Origin: Cyanobacteriota bacterium
Lineage (GTDB): Bacteria; Cyanobacteriota; Cyanobacteriia; PCC-6307; Cyanobiaceae
DNA: 8,340 nt
Assembly: GCA_026389255.1 (NCBI GenBank)
Contig: JAPLIF010000292.1
Span: forward strand, 1-8,340
Direction: 5' to 3'
Part shown: piece after piece, positions 1-8,007 of the stretch
How positions within the stretch are numbered: the stretch's first letter is position 1
How the letters are laid out: the number at the start of each line of letters is the position of its first letter
Made by a program: the position numbers and the translations under genes
The notes under the pieces: model-generated
What the model was told of the DNA's origin: nothing
The model's input: only the letters and a program-made list of their open reading frames with translations
Database searches by the model: none

Positions 1-81
1 CTCGTTGAATTGAAACGAGCGAGAATCCCCATCGGGCTTGGGCTCCTGGGTCGGGGGGCTGGGAAGGACGGGAAGGGCCAT
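1..81 (-). CDS. N-terminus of probable HlyD-type secretion adaptor (partial)
   Basis: This is an open frame of 27 codons that starts with ATG at 81..79 and runs off the left edge. Its A overlaps the last base of the ATPase stop codon (TGATG), which is typical of translational coupling. A weak AGGA lies about 9 bases upstream. The peptide starts MALPVLPSPPTQ and is Pro-rich and hydrophilic, as expected for the cytoplasmic tail of a membrane-fusion protein. Nothing in the visible residues is diagnostic. The HlyD assignment comes from the usual gene order in cyanobacterial type I secretion operons, where the adaptor directly follows the HlyB-type exporter. If correct, the protein would span the inner membrane and periplasm and link the exporter to a TolC-like channel. 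Confidence 0.55.
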   Translation of the reverse strand, partial: MALPVLPSPPTQEPKPDGDSRSFQFNE

Positions 82-902
82 CAGTTGTTGTCCTGTTGCC
101 GGAAGAGGGCGTAGTAGCGGCCCCGCAGGGCCATCAGTTCATCGTGGGTGCCGGTTTCCACGATCGATCCCTGGTGCATGAACACGATGCGGTCGGCCCG
201 TTTGATCGTGTTGAGGCGGTGGGTGATCACGAAAACCGTGCAACCCTGCATCGCTTGCTGCAGGTTGTCGCAAACCTGGCGTTCGGTGTCGTAGTCCAGG
301 GCGCTGGTGGCCTCGTCCATCACCAACAGGCGCGGTTGGCTCAGCAGGCTGCGGGCGATGGCGATCCGCTGGCGTTGGCCACCTGAAAGGGAGGCTCCCC
401 TTTCGCCCACCGGCGTGCTGTAGCCGGAGGGCAGGGTCATGATGAAATCGTGGGCGGCGGCGATTTTGGCCGCCTCGACGATCGCATCGCTGGTGGCATC
501 AGGGTTGGTGAGGGCAATGTTGTCGCTGATTGTGCCCGAAAACAACAGAGGATCCTGGGGCACGATGCCGACCTGGCGGCGCAGGGAGTACAACTCAACC
601 TTGTCGATGTCATAGCGGTCGATCAGGATGCGACCGCTGTTGGGCGCATAGAGGCGCGGCAACAATTTCATCAGCGTGCTCTTACCGCTACCGCTTTGGC
701 CCACGATGCCGATAAAGGTACCGGCGGGCACATGCAGATCGATGTTGCTGAGCACCTGGGGTGTACCCGGCGCGAAGGTAAAGCTGACGTTTTCAAAAAG
801 CACATCCCCAACGATCGGAGGTAGGGGAATGTTGGCCTTGTCCGCTTCACTGGATTCCTCCGGAGTATCCACGACGTCGGCCAGACGTTCTGCGGAAGGC
901 GA
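81..902 (-). CDS. ATPase domain fragment of HlyB-type ABC exporter (3' part of broken gene)
   Basis: This frame encodes a complete nucleotide-binding domain of the exporter/ABCB class. Numbering from the Val (GTG) codon at 872, the motifs are Walker A GQSGSGKST at 58-66, Q-loop Gln106, signature LSGGQ at 162-166, Walker B LLVMDE at 182-187 and H-loop His218. The C-terminus (GRYYALFRQQ) is of the type seen in cyanobacterial HlyB homologues. The frame opens right after a TGA at 905..903, so it can be read back as SAERLADVVDTPEES. ERLADVVDTP is the conserved linker just before the ATPase, so this is the tail of the exporter and not a free-standing ATPase gene. The only nearby start candidate is GTG 872, which has no Shine-Dalgarno and encodes an internal linker Val. 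It would power export through the membrane domain encoded immediately upstream. Confidence 0.85.
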   Translation of the reverse strand, partial: SPSAERLADVVDTPEESSEADKANIPLPPIVGDVLFENVSFTFAPGTPQVLSNIDLHVPAGTFIGIVGQSGSGKSTLMKLLPRLYAPNSGRILIDRYDIDKVELYSLRRQVGIVPQDPLLFSGTISDNIALTNPDATSDAIVEAAKIAAAHDFIMTLPSGYSTPVGERGASLSGGQRQRIAIARSLLSQPRLLVMDEATSALDYDTERQVCDNLQQAMQGCTVFVITHRLNTIKRADRIVFMHQGSIVETGTHDELMALRGRYYALFRQQDNN

Positions 903-2985
903 TCAGCTGGCCGAGGGTGAGGTCCCCCTTCAGCACCATCGAGGCCCCCACCCAGAGCACCAGCAGCTGGGACAGTTTCTGCAGGACCTGGCTGGTTTCG
1001 TTGAGAAAGGTTCCCGTGACTGTTTTTTCAAAGGTGCGGGCGATGTAGCGGGAATAGAAGTCCTGCCAGCGCCAGCGGCTCACCATCTCCACGTTCTGGG
1101 CCTTGACTGTCTGGATCCCGGTGATCACCTCAACAAGGTGGCTCTGGGTACGGGCATTTTCTTCGGCCGCCTGGCGGTACTGCCTCCTGAACAGGGGCGC
1201 ACCCAGCACCGTGATGGCGATCTGGATGGGCAAGACCGCCAGGGCCACAACGGTGAGTGTGACGCTATAAAAAAGCATCACGGCGATATAGATGACCGAG
1301 AACATGGCATCCAGCACCGTCATCAGGGCCTGGCCGGTGAGGAAGTTGCGGATCTTCTCCAGTTCGGCAATTCGGGTGCCCAGTTCGCCCACGGGCCGAC
1401 GGTCGAAATAGCCGAGGGGTAAGCGCAAAAGGTGGTCAATGACCTCGGATCCCAGCCGCAGATCGATGCGGTTGGTGGTGTCGGCAAACAGGAAGGTGCG
1501 CAGACTGCCGATCACGCCCTCCATGAGCGTCACCACCACCAGCGCCATCCCCAGGATCTGCAGCGTGTCCATGCTGCGCTGGGCGATCACCTTGTCGATG
1601 ATCACCTGGATGAGCAGGGGGTTGGCCAGGCTGAACAGCTGCACCACAAAGGAGGCCAGCAGCACCTGCAGCAACATGCCCCGGTAGCGCCGCAGGGCCG
1701 GCCAGAACCAGCTCGGACCGAAGCGGCGCTCGGGGGTGGCGGTGCTGCGCTCCAGCAGCAACAATTCGAGTCCGTCTGGAAAACGCTCCTGGATCTCGGC
1801 CGGGCCCAGGTCGACCCAGCCATCGGCCGGCGATGCCAGGCGCAGCCCGCGGCCATTGCTGCGGGTGACCAAGGCAAAACTGTCCTTCCAGGCCACCAGA
1901 CAGGGGGTGATCAGCCGGGTGGCCGAACTCGGCTGCACCCGGGCGCCACTGACGAGCAGGCCCAGCATGGCGGCAATCTGGCCACAGAATTGCAGATCGG
2001 GTTTCTGGCCGCGGCGCAGCTTTTCCTGCAACACCTTATCGATGGCGTCGCGGCGATAGGGCAGATCCATCAGCTTGCCCAGCATCTGGAAGCAGGCCAG
2101 GGTCTCGTCCACCACGCCCCGGGCGCGCACCAACTGCAGCCCCCGGGTGGGGTCGTGCTGGCCCAGGTCCAGGCTGGTGGGCAGGGGGTGTTCGCCCCGG
2201 GTTGGTGCGACGGCCACGGCACCCCCTTTGGCAGGGACCCCCTGCAAAACGGGCGTTGCGGCGCCGGGTACCTCGGCCGTTGTCGGCGCGCCATCCAGGG
2301 CGCCGGGGGCCAGGGCCAACAGCCTCAGCGGCAGTGGCGGACGGGGTTGGGGTAAGGGGGCTGCGGGGTTGAGGGTGGCCCCGATCGGTTGGTCCGCCAC
2401 ATTGGCGCTGCCAAGAACCAGGGTTTCGCCCGCCTTCAATTGGGGAACGATGGCCCGGTTGGGTTTCAGGGATCGGGTATGGGCCCTGAGCTGGCTAAGG
2501 CGCTGACGCCAGTGGGCATGGTCAAACAGCTCGGCGGAACTGGCGGCCGCTTCTCGCTTGAGCAGCAGACTGTTCAATTCGGCAGTCCACAGCTGGCTGC
2601 TGGCCCAGTCACTGAAGGCTGGATTCTGCTTCAGCCACTCCAGCACCAAGGCATCCGGCAGGACTGCGGCCAGAACCGAGGTGGCGGCCGTCACCTGTTC
2701 GCAGGCTTCGACCCGCAACAGTGACACCAAACCCACCAGGGAACCCGCCCCGACGCGTTCCAAGGTGAAGGGGCGATCCCCCCTCTGGCCCAGAAGCCTC
2801 ACTTCGCCTTCCAGCACCACCAGCACCCTTTCGCCGATGACCAGGTCCGTGCTGAGGGGATCGCCCTCCTCAAAGCGCTGCAGGCTGGCGGTCCCCAGCA
2901 AGCGGGATTGCTCAGGGCTGGACAGGAGGTTGAAGGGAGCCTGCAGCAGCAGGGTTTCGATCTGGGCGGGATAGGAGGTGGTCAT
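847..2985 (-). CDS. HlyB-type ABC exporter, 5' part: cNMP-like, C39-like and membrane domains
   Basis: From ATG 2985 this part encodes 712 residues. I chose this ATG over GTG 3033 because it forms an ATGA overlap with the PpiC-like stop. Residues 10-125 resemble a cyclic-nucleotide-binding fold. About 205-290 is a Pro/Ala-rich linker. About 290-410 is C39-peptidase-like but degenerate: the aligned Cys, His and Asp positions appear to be Glu294, Ser369 and Ser385, so it should bind substrate rather than cleave a leader. About 430-697 is the ABC exporter membrane domain, with hydrophobic stretches near 436-460, 476-498, 555-597 and 670-686, and the cytoplasmic segment EENARTQSHLVEVITGIQTV. The family pattern LTLGQLIAF is reached at 689-697, after which the frame reads 15 residues of unrelated sequence (RRTSGRRRGYSGGIQ) to a stop. 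The final membrane-to-ATPase connection is missing. Confidence 0.85.
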   Translation of the reverse strand: MTTSYPAQIETLLLQAPFNLLSSPEQSRLLGTASLQRFEEGDPLSTDLVIGERVLVVLEGEVRLLGQRGDRPFTLERVGAGSLVGLVSLLRVEACEQVTAATSVLAAVLPDALVLEWLKQNPAFSDWASSQLWTAELNSLLLKREAAASSAELFDHAHWRQRLSQLRAHTRSLKPNRAIVPQLKAGETLVLGSANVADQPIGATLNPAAPLPQPRPPLPLRLLALAPGALDGAPTTAEVPGAATPVLQGVPAKGGAVAVAPTRGEHPLPTSLDLGQHDPTRGLQLVRARGVVDETLACFQMLGKLMDLPYRRDAIDKVLQEKLRRGQKPDLQFCGQIAAMLGLLVSGARVQPSSATRLITPCLVAWKDSFALVTRSNGRGLRLASPADGWVDLGPAEIQERFPDGLELLLLERSTATPERRFGPSWFWPALRRYRGMLLQVLLASFVVQLFSLANPLLIQVIIDKVIAQRSMDTLQILGMALVVVTLMEGVIGSLRTFLFADTTNRIDLRLGSEVIDHLLRLPLGYFDRRPVGELGTRIAELEKIRNFLTGQALMTVLDAMFSVIYIAVMLFYSVTLTVVALAVLPIQIAITVLGAPLFRRQYRQAAEENARTQSHLVEVITGIQTVKAQNVEMVSRWRWQDFYSRYIARTFEKTVTGTFLNETSQVLQKLSQLLVLWVGASMVLKGDLTLGQLIAFRRTSGRRRGYSGGIQ

Positions 2986-3848
2986 CCTTTCGGCCCCATC
3001 GCCAGCATTTCGCCCACCTGCTCTTCCACCCATTCCTCAAACAGTTCCCGGCCCATACGCTCCTGCATGGCCTCGTCGAAGGTGGCGGGCCGCATCACCT
3101 CCAGGCGCACCACCAACCACCACTGTTCGATCTGAAGGGGCGGGCTCAGTTGGCCAGGCCTGGAGGTCCGCAGCCGTTCGGCCAGGGCGGGGTGGGCCTG
3201 GAGAATCGGTGCAGGCCCGACGACGCCGCGGGTGGTCTGTTCGGGTCCCTTGGCGTATTGGGCCGCCAGTTCGGCGAAATCGGCTTCCCCCTCGGCGATG
3301 CGGAGATAAAGCTCCTGGGCTAGGGCGCCGCTTTCGACCCTCAGCAGGCTGTAAACCACCTGGTCCAGCTGGTGTTTGCGGGCCAAAAAACGCTGCTCTG
3401 CCCGATGCAGGAAATGCTCGCGGCAATGGAGGGCGATGCGCAGCGGCAGCTGGGCCTGAGCCTGCACATCCTCTTCGCTGAGCGCCTCGGATTGGCAGAC
3501 CGCCGCCAGCTGCTCAGGGGCGCGGATGCCCTTGCGGGCCGCCCATTCCTGCAGGGCTTGCTGTTGCTGCTCGGCTGGAAGCTGCACCGGCGCCACGGCC
3601 CGGCTGATCACCTCCTGGCGCAGCAAGGGCAGCAAGAGCTGGTGGCGCGCCAGCTGGCGCCAAAGGCTGGGGTCCATGGTTTCAACCCAGCGTTGCAGGG
3701 GGACCGGGTTGGGATCGGGGGCGTTCTCGTCTTGATTAATCCAGCTACGGCCCGCGCTGGGGCCATGGACGGAAAGGGTTATGTCGCTGTTGGGCAGGGT
3801 ATCGAGGGCCATGGAATGGAGAGAGCTCTGTCGCGAGGCCTGTGCCAC
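2982..3848 (-). CDS. PpiC/parvulin-like protein of a secretion operon
   Basis: This is a soluble protein of 288 residues from GTG 3848, with no signal peptide or membrane helix. Residues 60-160 are helical, with a SurA/PpiC-type N-terminal character (LARHQLLLPLLRQEVI). Residues 165-255 resemble a parvulin domain, with DFAELAAQYAKGPE and a GVVGPAPI segment followed by HPALAERL. The C-terminal helix ends EEWVEEQVGEM. Parvulin catalytic His positions seem to be replaced (Tyr166 and Leu245 by my alignment), so a chaperone-like role for the exported substrate is as likely as prolyl isomerisation. The stop overlaps the exporter ATG by 4 bases. The start is uncertain: neither GTG 3848 nor ATG 3812 has a Shine-Dalgarno. 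I kept 3848 because it follows a short ORF by 3 bases, which would allow reinitiation. Its family is common next to HlyB-like genes in cyanobacteria. Confidence 0.8.
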   Translation of the reverse strand: MAQASRQSSLHSMALDTLPNSDITLSVHGPSAGRSWINQDENAPDPNPVPLQRWVETMDPSLWRQLARHQLLLPLLRQEVISRAVAPVQLPAEQQQQALQEWAARKGIRAPEQLAAVCQSEALSEEDVQAQAQLPLRIALHCREHFLHRAEQRFLARKHQLDQVVYSLLRVESGALAQELYLRIAEGEADFAELAAQYAKGPEQTTRGVVGPAPILQAHPALAERLRTSRPGQLSPPLQIEQWWLVVRLEVMRPATFDEAMQERMGRELFEEWVEEQVGEMLAMGPKG

Positions 3849-3851
3849 GAC

Positions 3852-3917
3852 TCAGACAAGCCCGTTCATCATGCTTGCTTGCCGGCCATTCTTCGCGGAG
3901 TGTTCGTCCAGCCGCAC
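3852..3917 (-). CDS. 21-codon ORF in frame ahead of the PpiC-like gene
   Basis: GTG at 3917..3915 is preceded by a strong Shine-Dalgarno (AGGAG, 6-base spacing). It opens a frame of 21 codons (VRLDEHSAKNGRQASMMNGL, then V) ending in TGA at 3854..3852. The TGA, one codon (GTC) and then the GTG 3848 start of the PpiC-like gene are all in the same frame. This could be a leader or coupling peptide. Alternatively it is the original N-terminus of the PpiC-like protein, cut off by a nonsense change. The best ribosome site of the region is here and not at the PpiC-like start. The codon run is too short to judge coding bias. Confidence 0.35.
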   Translation of the reverse strand: MRLDEHSAKNGRQASMMNGLV

Positions 3918-3933
3918 AGTTGACTCCTCTCGC

Positions 3934-3962
3934 TTTAAAGATGGCACTGGCACGACCAGCCA
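3934..3962 (-). terminator. Weak terminator-like hairpin after ligA
   Basis: On the minus strand, 20 bases past the ligA stop, TGGC-TGG, loop TCGTG, CCA-GT-GCCA can fold into a 7-pair stem with a 2-base bulge, followed by TCTTT. The T tract is short, so efficiency would be low. It sits between ligA and the secretion operon, where termination would be useful, but read-through from ligA into the operon remains possible. Confidence 0.3.
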
Positions 3963-3981
3963 GGATCCATGGCCTGTTTCC

Positions 3982-6078
<2,097 letters not shown>

Positions 6079-6504
6079 TCAGGCGCCGCCTGTGGTCTGG
6101 ATGCGATCAATACGCCAGGCGTCCTCCACTTTGACAAAGGTGAAGTCAAGGGGCAATTCGTCCTTACTGTCATCGGGCTTGAGCTTGACGGTGAGCATCA
6201 CCTGGTCTTCCTGCATCCGCGGTCGTCCTGATTTGAGATTGCGGTAATTATTGAGTTTGAGGCCCGCCAGAAAACGGATGAATTGCTGGCGATTGACGTG
6301 GGAGCGATAGTTCTTGGTTGTCAACAGGTAAGCCCCATCAATCTGGCCTGATGCCACCTGGGTAAAGAACTGTTTGATCAGGGGGTTGATGCCACGGGCG
6401 CTGAGCACCAGTTTCACCGCCGAGATCGTCCAGTAGAGGAGGAGGGCTCCCGCGCCGGCTAACAGGCCCTTAGAGCCGAGGTCCCTGGCCAGTCCCCAAT
6501 CCAT
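6079..6504 (-). CDS. Small membrane-anchored conserved protein of unknown function
   Basis: From ATG 6504 the protein has 141 residues. I preferred this start because the 33 residues before it, from GTG 6603, look non-coding and would crowd the divergent promoter region. A single hydrophobic helix (about 11-35, GLLAGAGALLLYWTISAVKLV) is followed by a soluble domain. That domain has ASGQIDGAYLLTT, a Tyr/Arg-rich middle (NNYRNLKSGRPRM) and a strand-rich end (LDFTFVKVEDAWRIDRI). The helix-then-cone pattern recalls NTF2-like/DUF4864-type cyanobacterial hypothetical proteins, but this is an impression. Its stop is 3 bases before the ligA GTG, so the two are almost certainly co-transcribed and may be translationally coupled. 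No catalytic motif is visible and I do not assign a function. Confidence 0.75.
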   Translation of the reverse strand: MDWGLARDLGSKGLLAGAGALLLYWTISAVKLVLSARGINPLIKQFFTQVASGQIDGAYLLTTKNYRSHVNRQQFIRFLAGLKLNNYRNLKSGRPRMQEDQVMLTVKLKPDDSKDELPLDFTFVKVEDAWRIDRIQTTGGA

Positions 6505-6611
6505 GACGTCAACATCGGCGTACAGCGACAGGAGTCTGACCGACGACCCCGCCTTCCTGCCCCCTGGGCCCAAACTGGCCCTTCCGTGAGTGGTGCCACG
6601 CACCGGATCCC
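6505..6611. promoter_or_regulatory. Divergent intergenic region between the ligA operon and the SprT-like gene
   Basis: These 107 bases separate the start of the membrane protein/ligA operon from the start of the SprT-like gene, so they should hold both promoters. I could not identify a convincing -10/-35 pair for either direction. A small inverted repeat is present, GGGCC-CAAACT-GGCCC at 6566-6581, with 5 base pairs and a 6-base loop. It could be an operator or may be chance in GC-rich DNA. Confidence 0.4.
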
Positions 6612-7172
6612 GTGCCCCTGGAGCCCCTGTTGCCCCTGTTCCACCGGCTGAATCGCGAACATTTCGACGGTGTCCTTGTGCGTTCGGGTAAGCCCGTGGC
6701 CGACCTGCGCTGGAGTGACGGCAAGTTGACCCGTACGGCGGGCCTCTACCGGCGGGGGCGACGAACCGATGGGCAGGGCTTCCGCGAAATCGTGCTTTCG
6801 CGGCCCCTGCTGGAGCCCCTACCCAGGCAAGCCACCTTGAGCACCTTGGCCCACGAAATGATCCATGCCTGGGTTGACCAGATTCTTGGGGTGCGGGAAG
6901 CCCATGGTCCCCATTTCAAAGCGTGCATGGCCCGGATCAACCAGGCCCAAGACGAATTCGAGGTGAATCTCAGGCATGGCTTCCCAGTGCCGGTGCGGGC
7001 GGCCCGTTGGTTGGCCTGTTGCCCCCGCTGTGGTCTCCGGACCCCCTACCGAACCAGGCGCAAGGGGCTGGCCTGCCGGCCCTGCTGTGGGACTTTCTTT
7101 GGCGGGCGTTGGGATAGCAGCTGCCTGTTGGTGTTTGAATCCCAGCTGGATCGCCCATCGCACCCGGAGTGA
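6612..7172 (+). CDS. SprT/Spartan-like zinc metalloprotease
   Basis: The protein has 186 residues. The start is GTG 6612, the only usual start codon after the in-frame TGA at 6537-6539. The N-terminus (LFHRLNREHFDG) matches the SprT-like opening helix. The zinc protease site is HEMIH at 81-85, with Glu82 as catalytic base and His98 in EAHGPHFKACMARIN as probable third ligand. This closely resembles the SPRTN pattern of HEMIHA followed by HGPEF and HRIN. A C-terminal zinc ribbon follows, with Cys137-x2-Cys140 and Cys155-x2-Cys158. SPRTN-type enzymes digest proteins cross-linked to DNA; bacterial SprT-like members are mostly uncharacterised, so that role is inferred. It is divergent from ligA, another DNA-repair enzyme, but shared regulation is not shown. 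It is complete and in frame. Confidence 0.9.
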   Translation: MPLEPLLPLFHRLNREHFDGVLVRSGKPVADLRWSDGKLTRTAGLYRRGRRTDGQGFREIVLSRPLLEPLPRQATLSTLAHEMIHAWVDQILGVREAHGPHFKACMARINQAQDEFEVNLRHGFPVPVRAARWLACCPRCGLRTPYRTRRKGLACRPCCGTFFGGRWDSSCLLVFESQLDRPSHPE

Positions 7173-7272
7173 TGGGCTGCCAAAGACCGTTATCCGGTCC
7201 CAACCCATTGCCCCAAGTTCATCGCCATCGTCAGCGCCAGGGCTGGCTTCGTTGGGGCGTCCGGGGCGGGCA

Positions 7273-7286
7273 GCATGGGGCCATGC
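7273..7286. other. Hairpin between the SprT-like gene and the next gene
   Basis: GCATG-GGGC-CATGC is an inverted repeat with 5 base pairs and a 4-base loop. A CAG/CTG extension is possible if one C is bulged. It has no T tract, so it is not a standard terminator. A second small stem, GACCG-TTATC-CGGTC, lies at 7185-7199 just after the SprT-like stop, also without a T tract. The rest of the 136-base gap shows no gene and no clear promoter. Confidence 0.25.
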
Positions 7287-7295
7287 CTGGGCTCG

Positions 7296-7308
7296 TTAAG
7301 GTGGATCC
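7296..7308 (+). promoter_or_regulatory. Ribosome binding site deciding the start at 7309
   Basis: TAAGGTGG lies 5 bases before the ATG at 7309. It is a good Shine-Dalgarno (AAGGTGG) at a suitable distance and supports this ATG as the true start of the Arg/Pro-rich protein. Confidence 0.6.
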
Positions 7309-7995
7309 ATGGATTTCGACCGATACGGATCTGCCCCTGTTCCTGAGCCTGCCGACCAGAGAAGAACAACGCGTGCCCGGGGGGATGATCCCCTTGAGCA
7401 GCGATTGGATCGCTGGGTTCACCGTGGGCGTCAGTTGGTCGACGGGGTCTCCGGTGCCAGACCAGGATCCAGGCAAGCTGCCCTAGGGGCGAATCGTCCC
7501 GGGGGGCGGGCGGCGGGCATCGATGGCCTGGGCCGCTGGATGGAAAATCGCTTCGATTGGCTGCTAGACGATGGGGAGGATTGGCGCGAGCCCTGGCAGG
7601 AGGCCGATGGGCCCCGTCGGGGCCGCCTCGATGCCGGTGGGCCGCCACCAGCGGCCCGCAGGGAGGCGGCGGGCGATGGGGACTCACCCCTTCCCCGTCG
7701 CCGACTTGAAGCCATCTCCCTGCGGGGGCGCGACCGCCTTGCGGCCAACCCAGGGGCCAGAAGGGGCCAGCCCAGCGCCGTGCCGCCCGGGGACCCCGCT
7801 TCCTTAGACGAACGGGATCCGCCCAGCAGGCCCACCGGGGCCGAATCGGAGGGCTGGCCGCAGGATGACGTGTTCAAGCTCGAACGTTGGCAGCGTCCAG
7901 CGCGGCAACGTTCAGCTCTCGTCGGAGATCCCGCTCCACCGGACCAGGATTCCCTTTCCGGTCGCCCGCTACCACGCTCCACCCGCCGCCGCTGA
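7309..7995 (+). CDS. Arg/Pro-rich, probably disordered, picocyanobacterial conserved protein
   Basis: The protein has 228 residues and no enzyme motif that I recognise. It has an ordered-looking N-terminal part: MDFDRYG, an amphipathic QRLDRWVHRGRQLVDGVSG segment followed by ARPGSR (31-55), and GLGRWMENRFDWLLDD to DWREPW (73-96). After this comes Gly/Pro/Arg low complexity, then two short islands, RRLEAISLRGR (131-141) and WPQDDVFKLERWQRP (183-197), and a basic tail PLPRSTRRR. Short conserved islands with a basic C-terminus fit my memory of a conserved hypothetical protein in marine and freshwater Synechococcus; some databases name relatives 'RNA helicase', which nothing here supports. A strong Shine-Dalgarno precedes the ATG. 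The charge pattern suggests binding to nucleic acid or a membrane surface, as inference only. It follows the SprT-like gene on the same strand after 136 bases. Confidence 0.75.
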   Translation: MDFDRYGSAPVPEPADQRRTTRARGDDPLEQRLDRWVHRGRQLVDGVSGARPGSRQAALGANRPGGRAAGIDGLGRWMENRFDWLLDDGEDWREPWQEADGPRRGRLDAGGPPPAARREAAGDGDSPLPRRRLEAISLRGRDRLAANPGARRGQPSAVPPGDPASLDERDPPSRPTGAESEGWPQDDVFKLERWQRPARQRSALVGDPAPPDQDSLSGRPLPRSTRRR

Positions 7996-8007
7996 AGCAG
8001 GCCGACC

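Larger units (their letters stand above)
81..2985 (-). pseudogene. Type I secretion ABC exporter, disrupted by a frameshifting deletion
   Basis: The two fragments above together make one exporter of about 970-1000 residues when repaired. They meet at 891-896. The upstream frame is family-like up to Phe697 (codon 897..895), and the downstream frame becomes family-like from the GCA codon at 893..891. One base lies between them, whereas homologues carry about 27 residues there, so about 80 bases (a 3n-1 length) appear to be lost. The upstream half lacks an ATPase and the downstream half lacks a start, so a working transporter is unlikely from this sequence. An assembly or sequencing error is the alternative. 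Both halves otherwise keep intact motifs, which suggests a recent event. Confidence 0.7.

Noticed and set aside
81..872. The ATPase frame as an independent ABC ATPase gene starting at GTG 872
   Set aside because: Family-like linker residues (ERLADV) continue upstream of that GTG, there is no Shine-Dalgarno, and the membrane part of the same exporter ends exactly there in another frame.
885..906. Programmed ribosomal frameshift joining the two exporter halves
   Set aside because: No slippery heptamer or downstream pseudoknot is evident, and about 26 residues would still be missing after the shift.
1432..2355. Long plus-strand open frame of 307 codons
   Set aside because: It is antisense to the exporter membrane and C39-like domains and has His/Gln/Gly-rich shadow composition. 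The same applies to the 676-1422 frame.
6505..6510. TTGACG on the minus strand as a -35 box
   Set aside because: It abuts the ATG of the membrane protein, so it could not drive that gene, and no -10 follows at the right distance.
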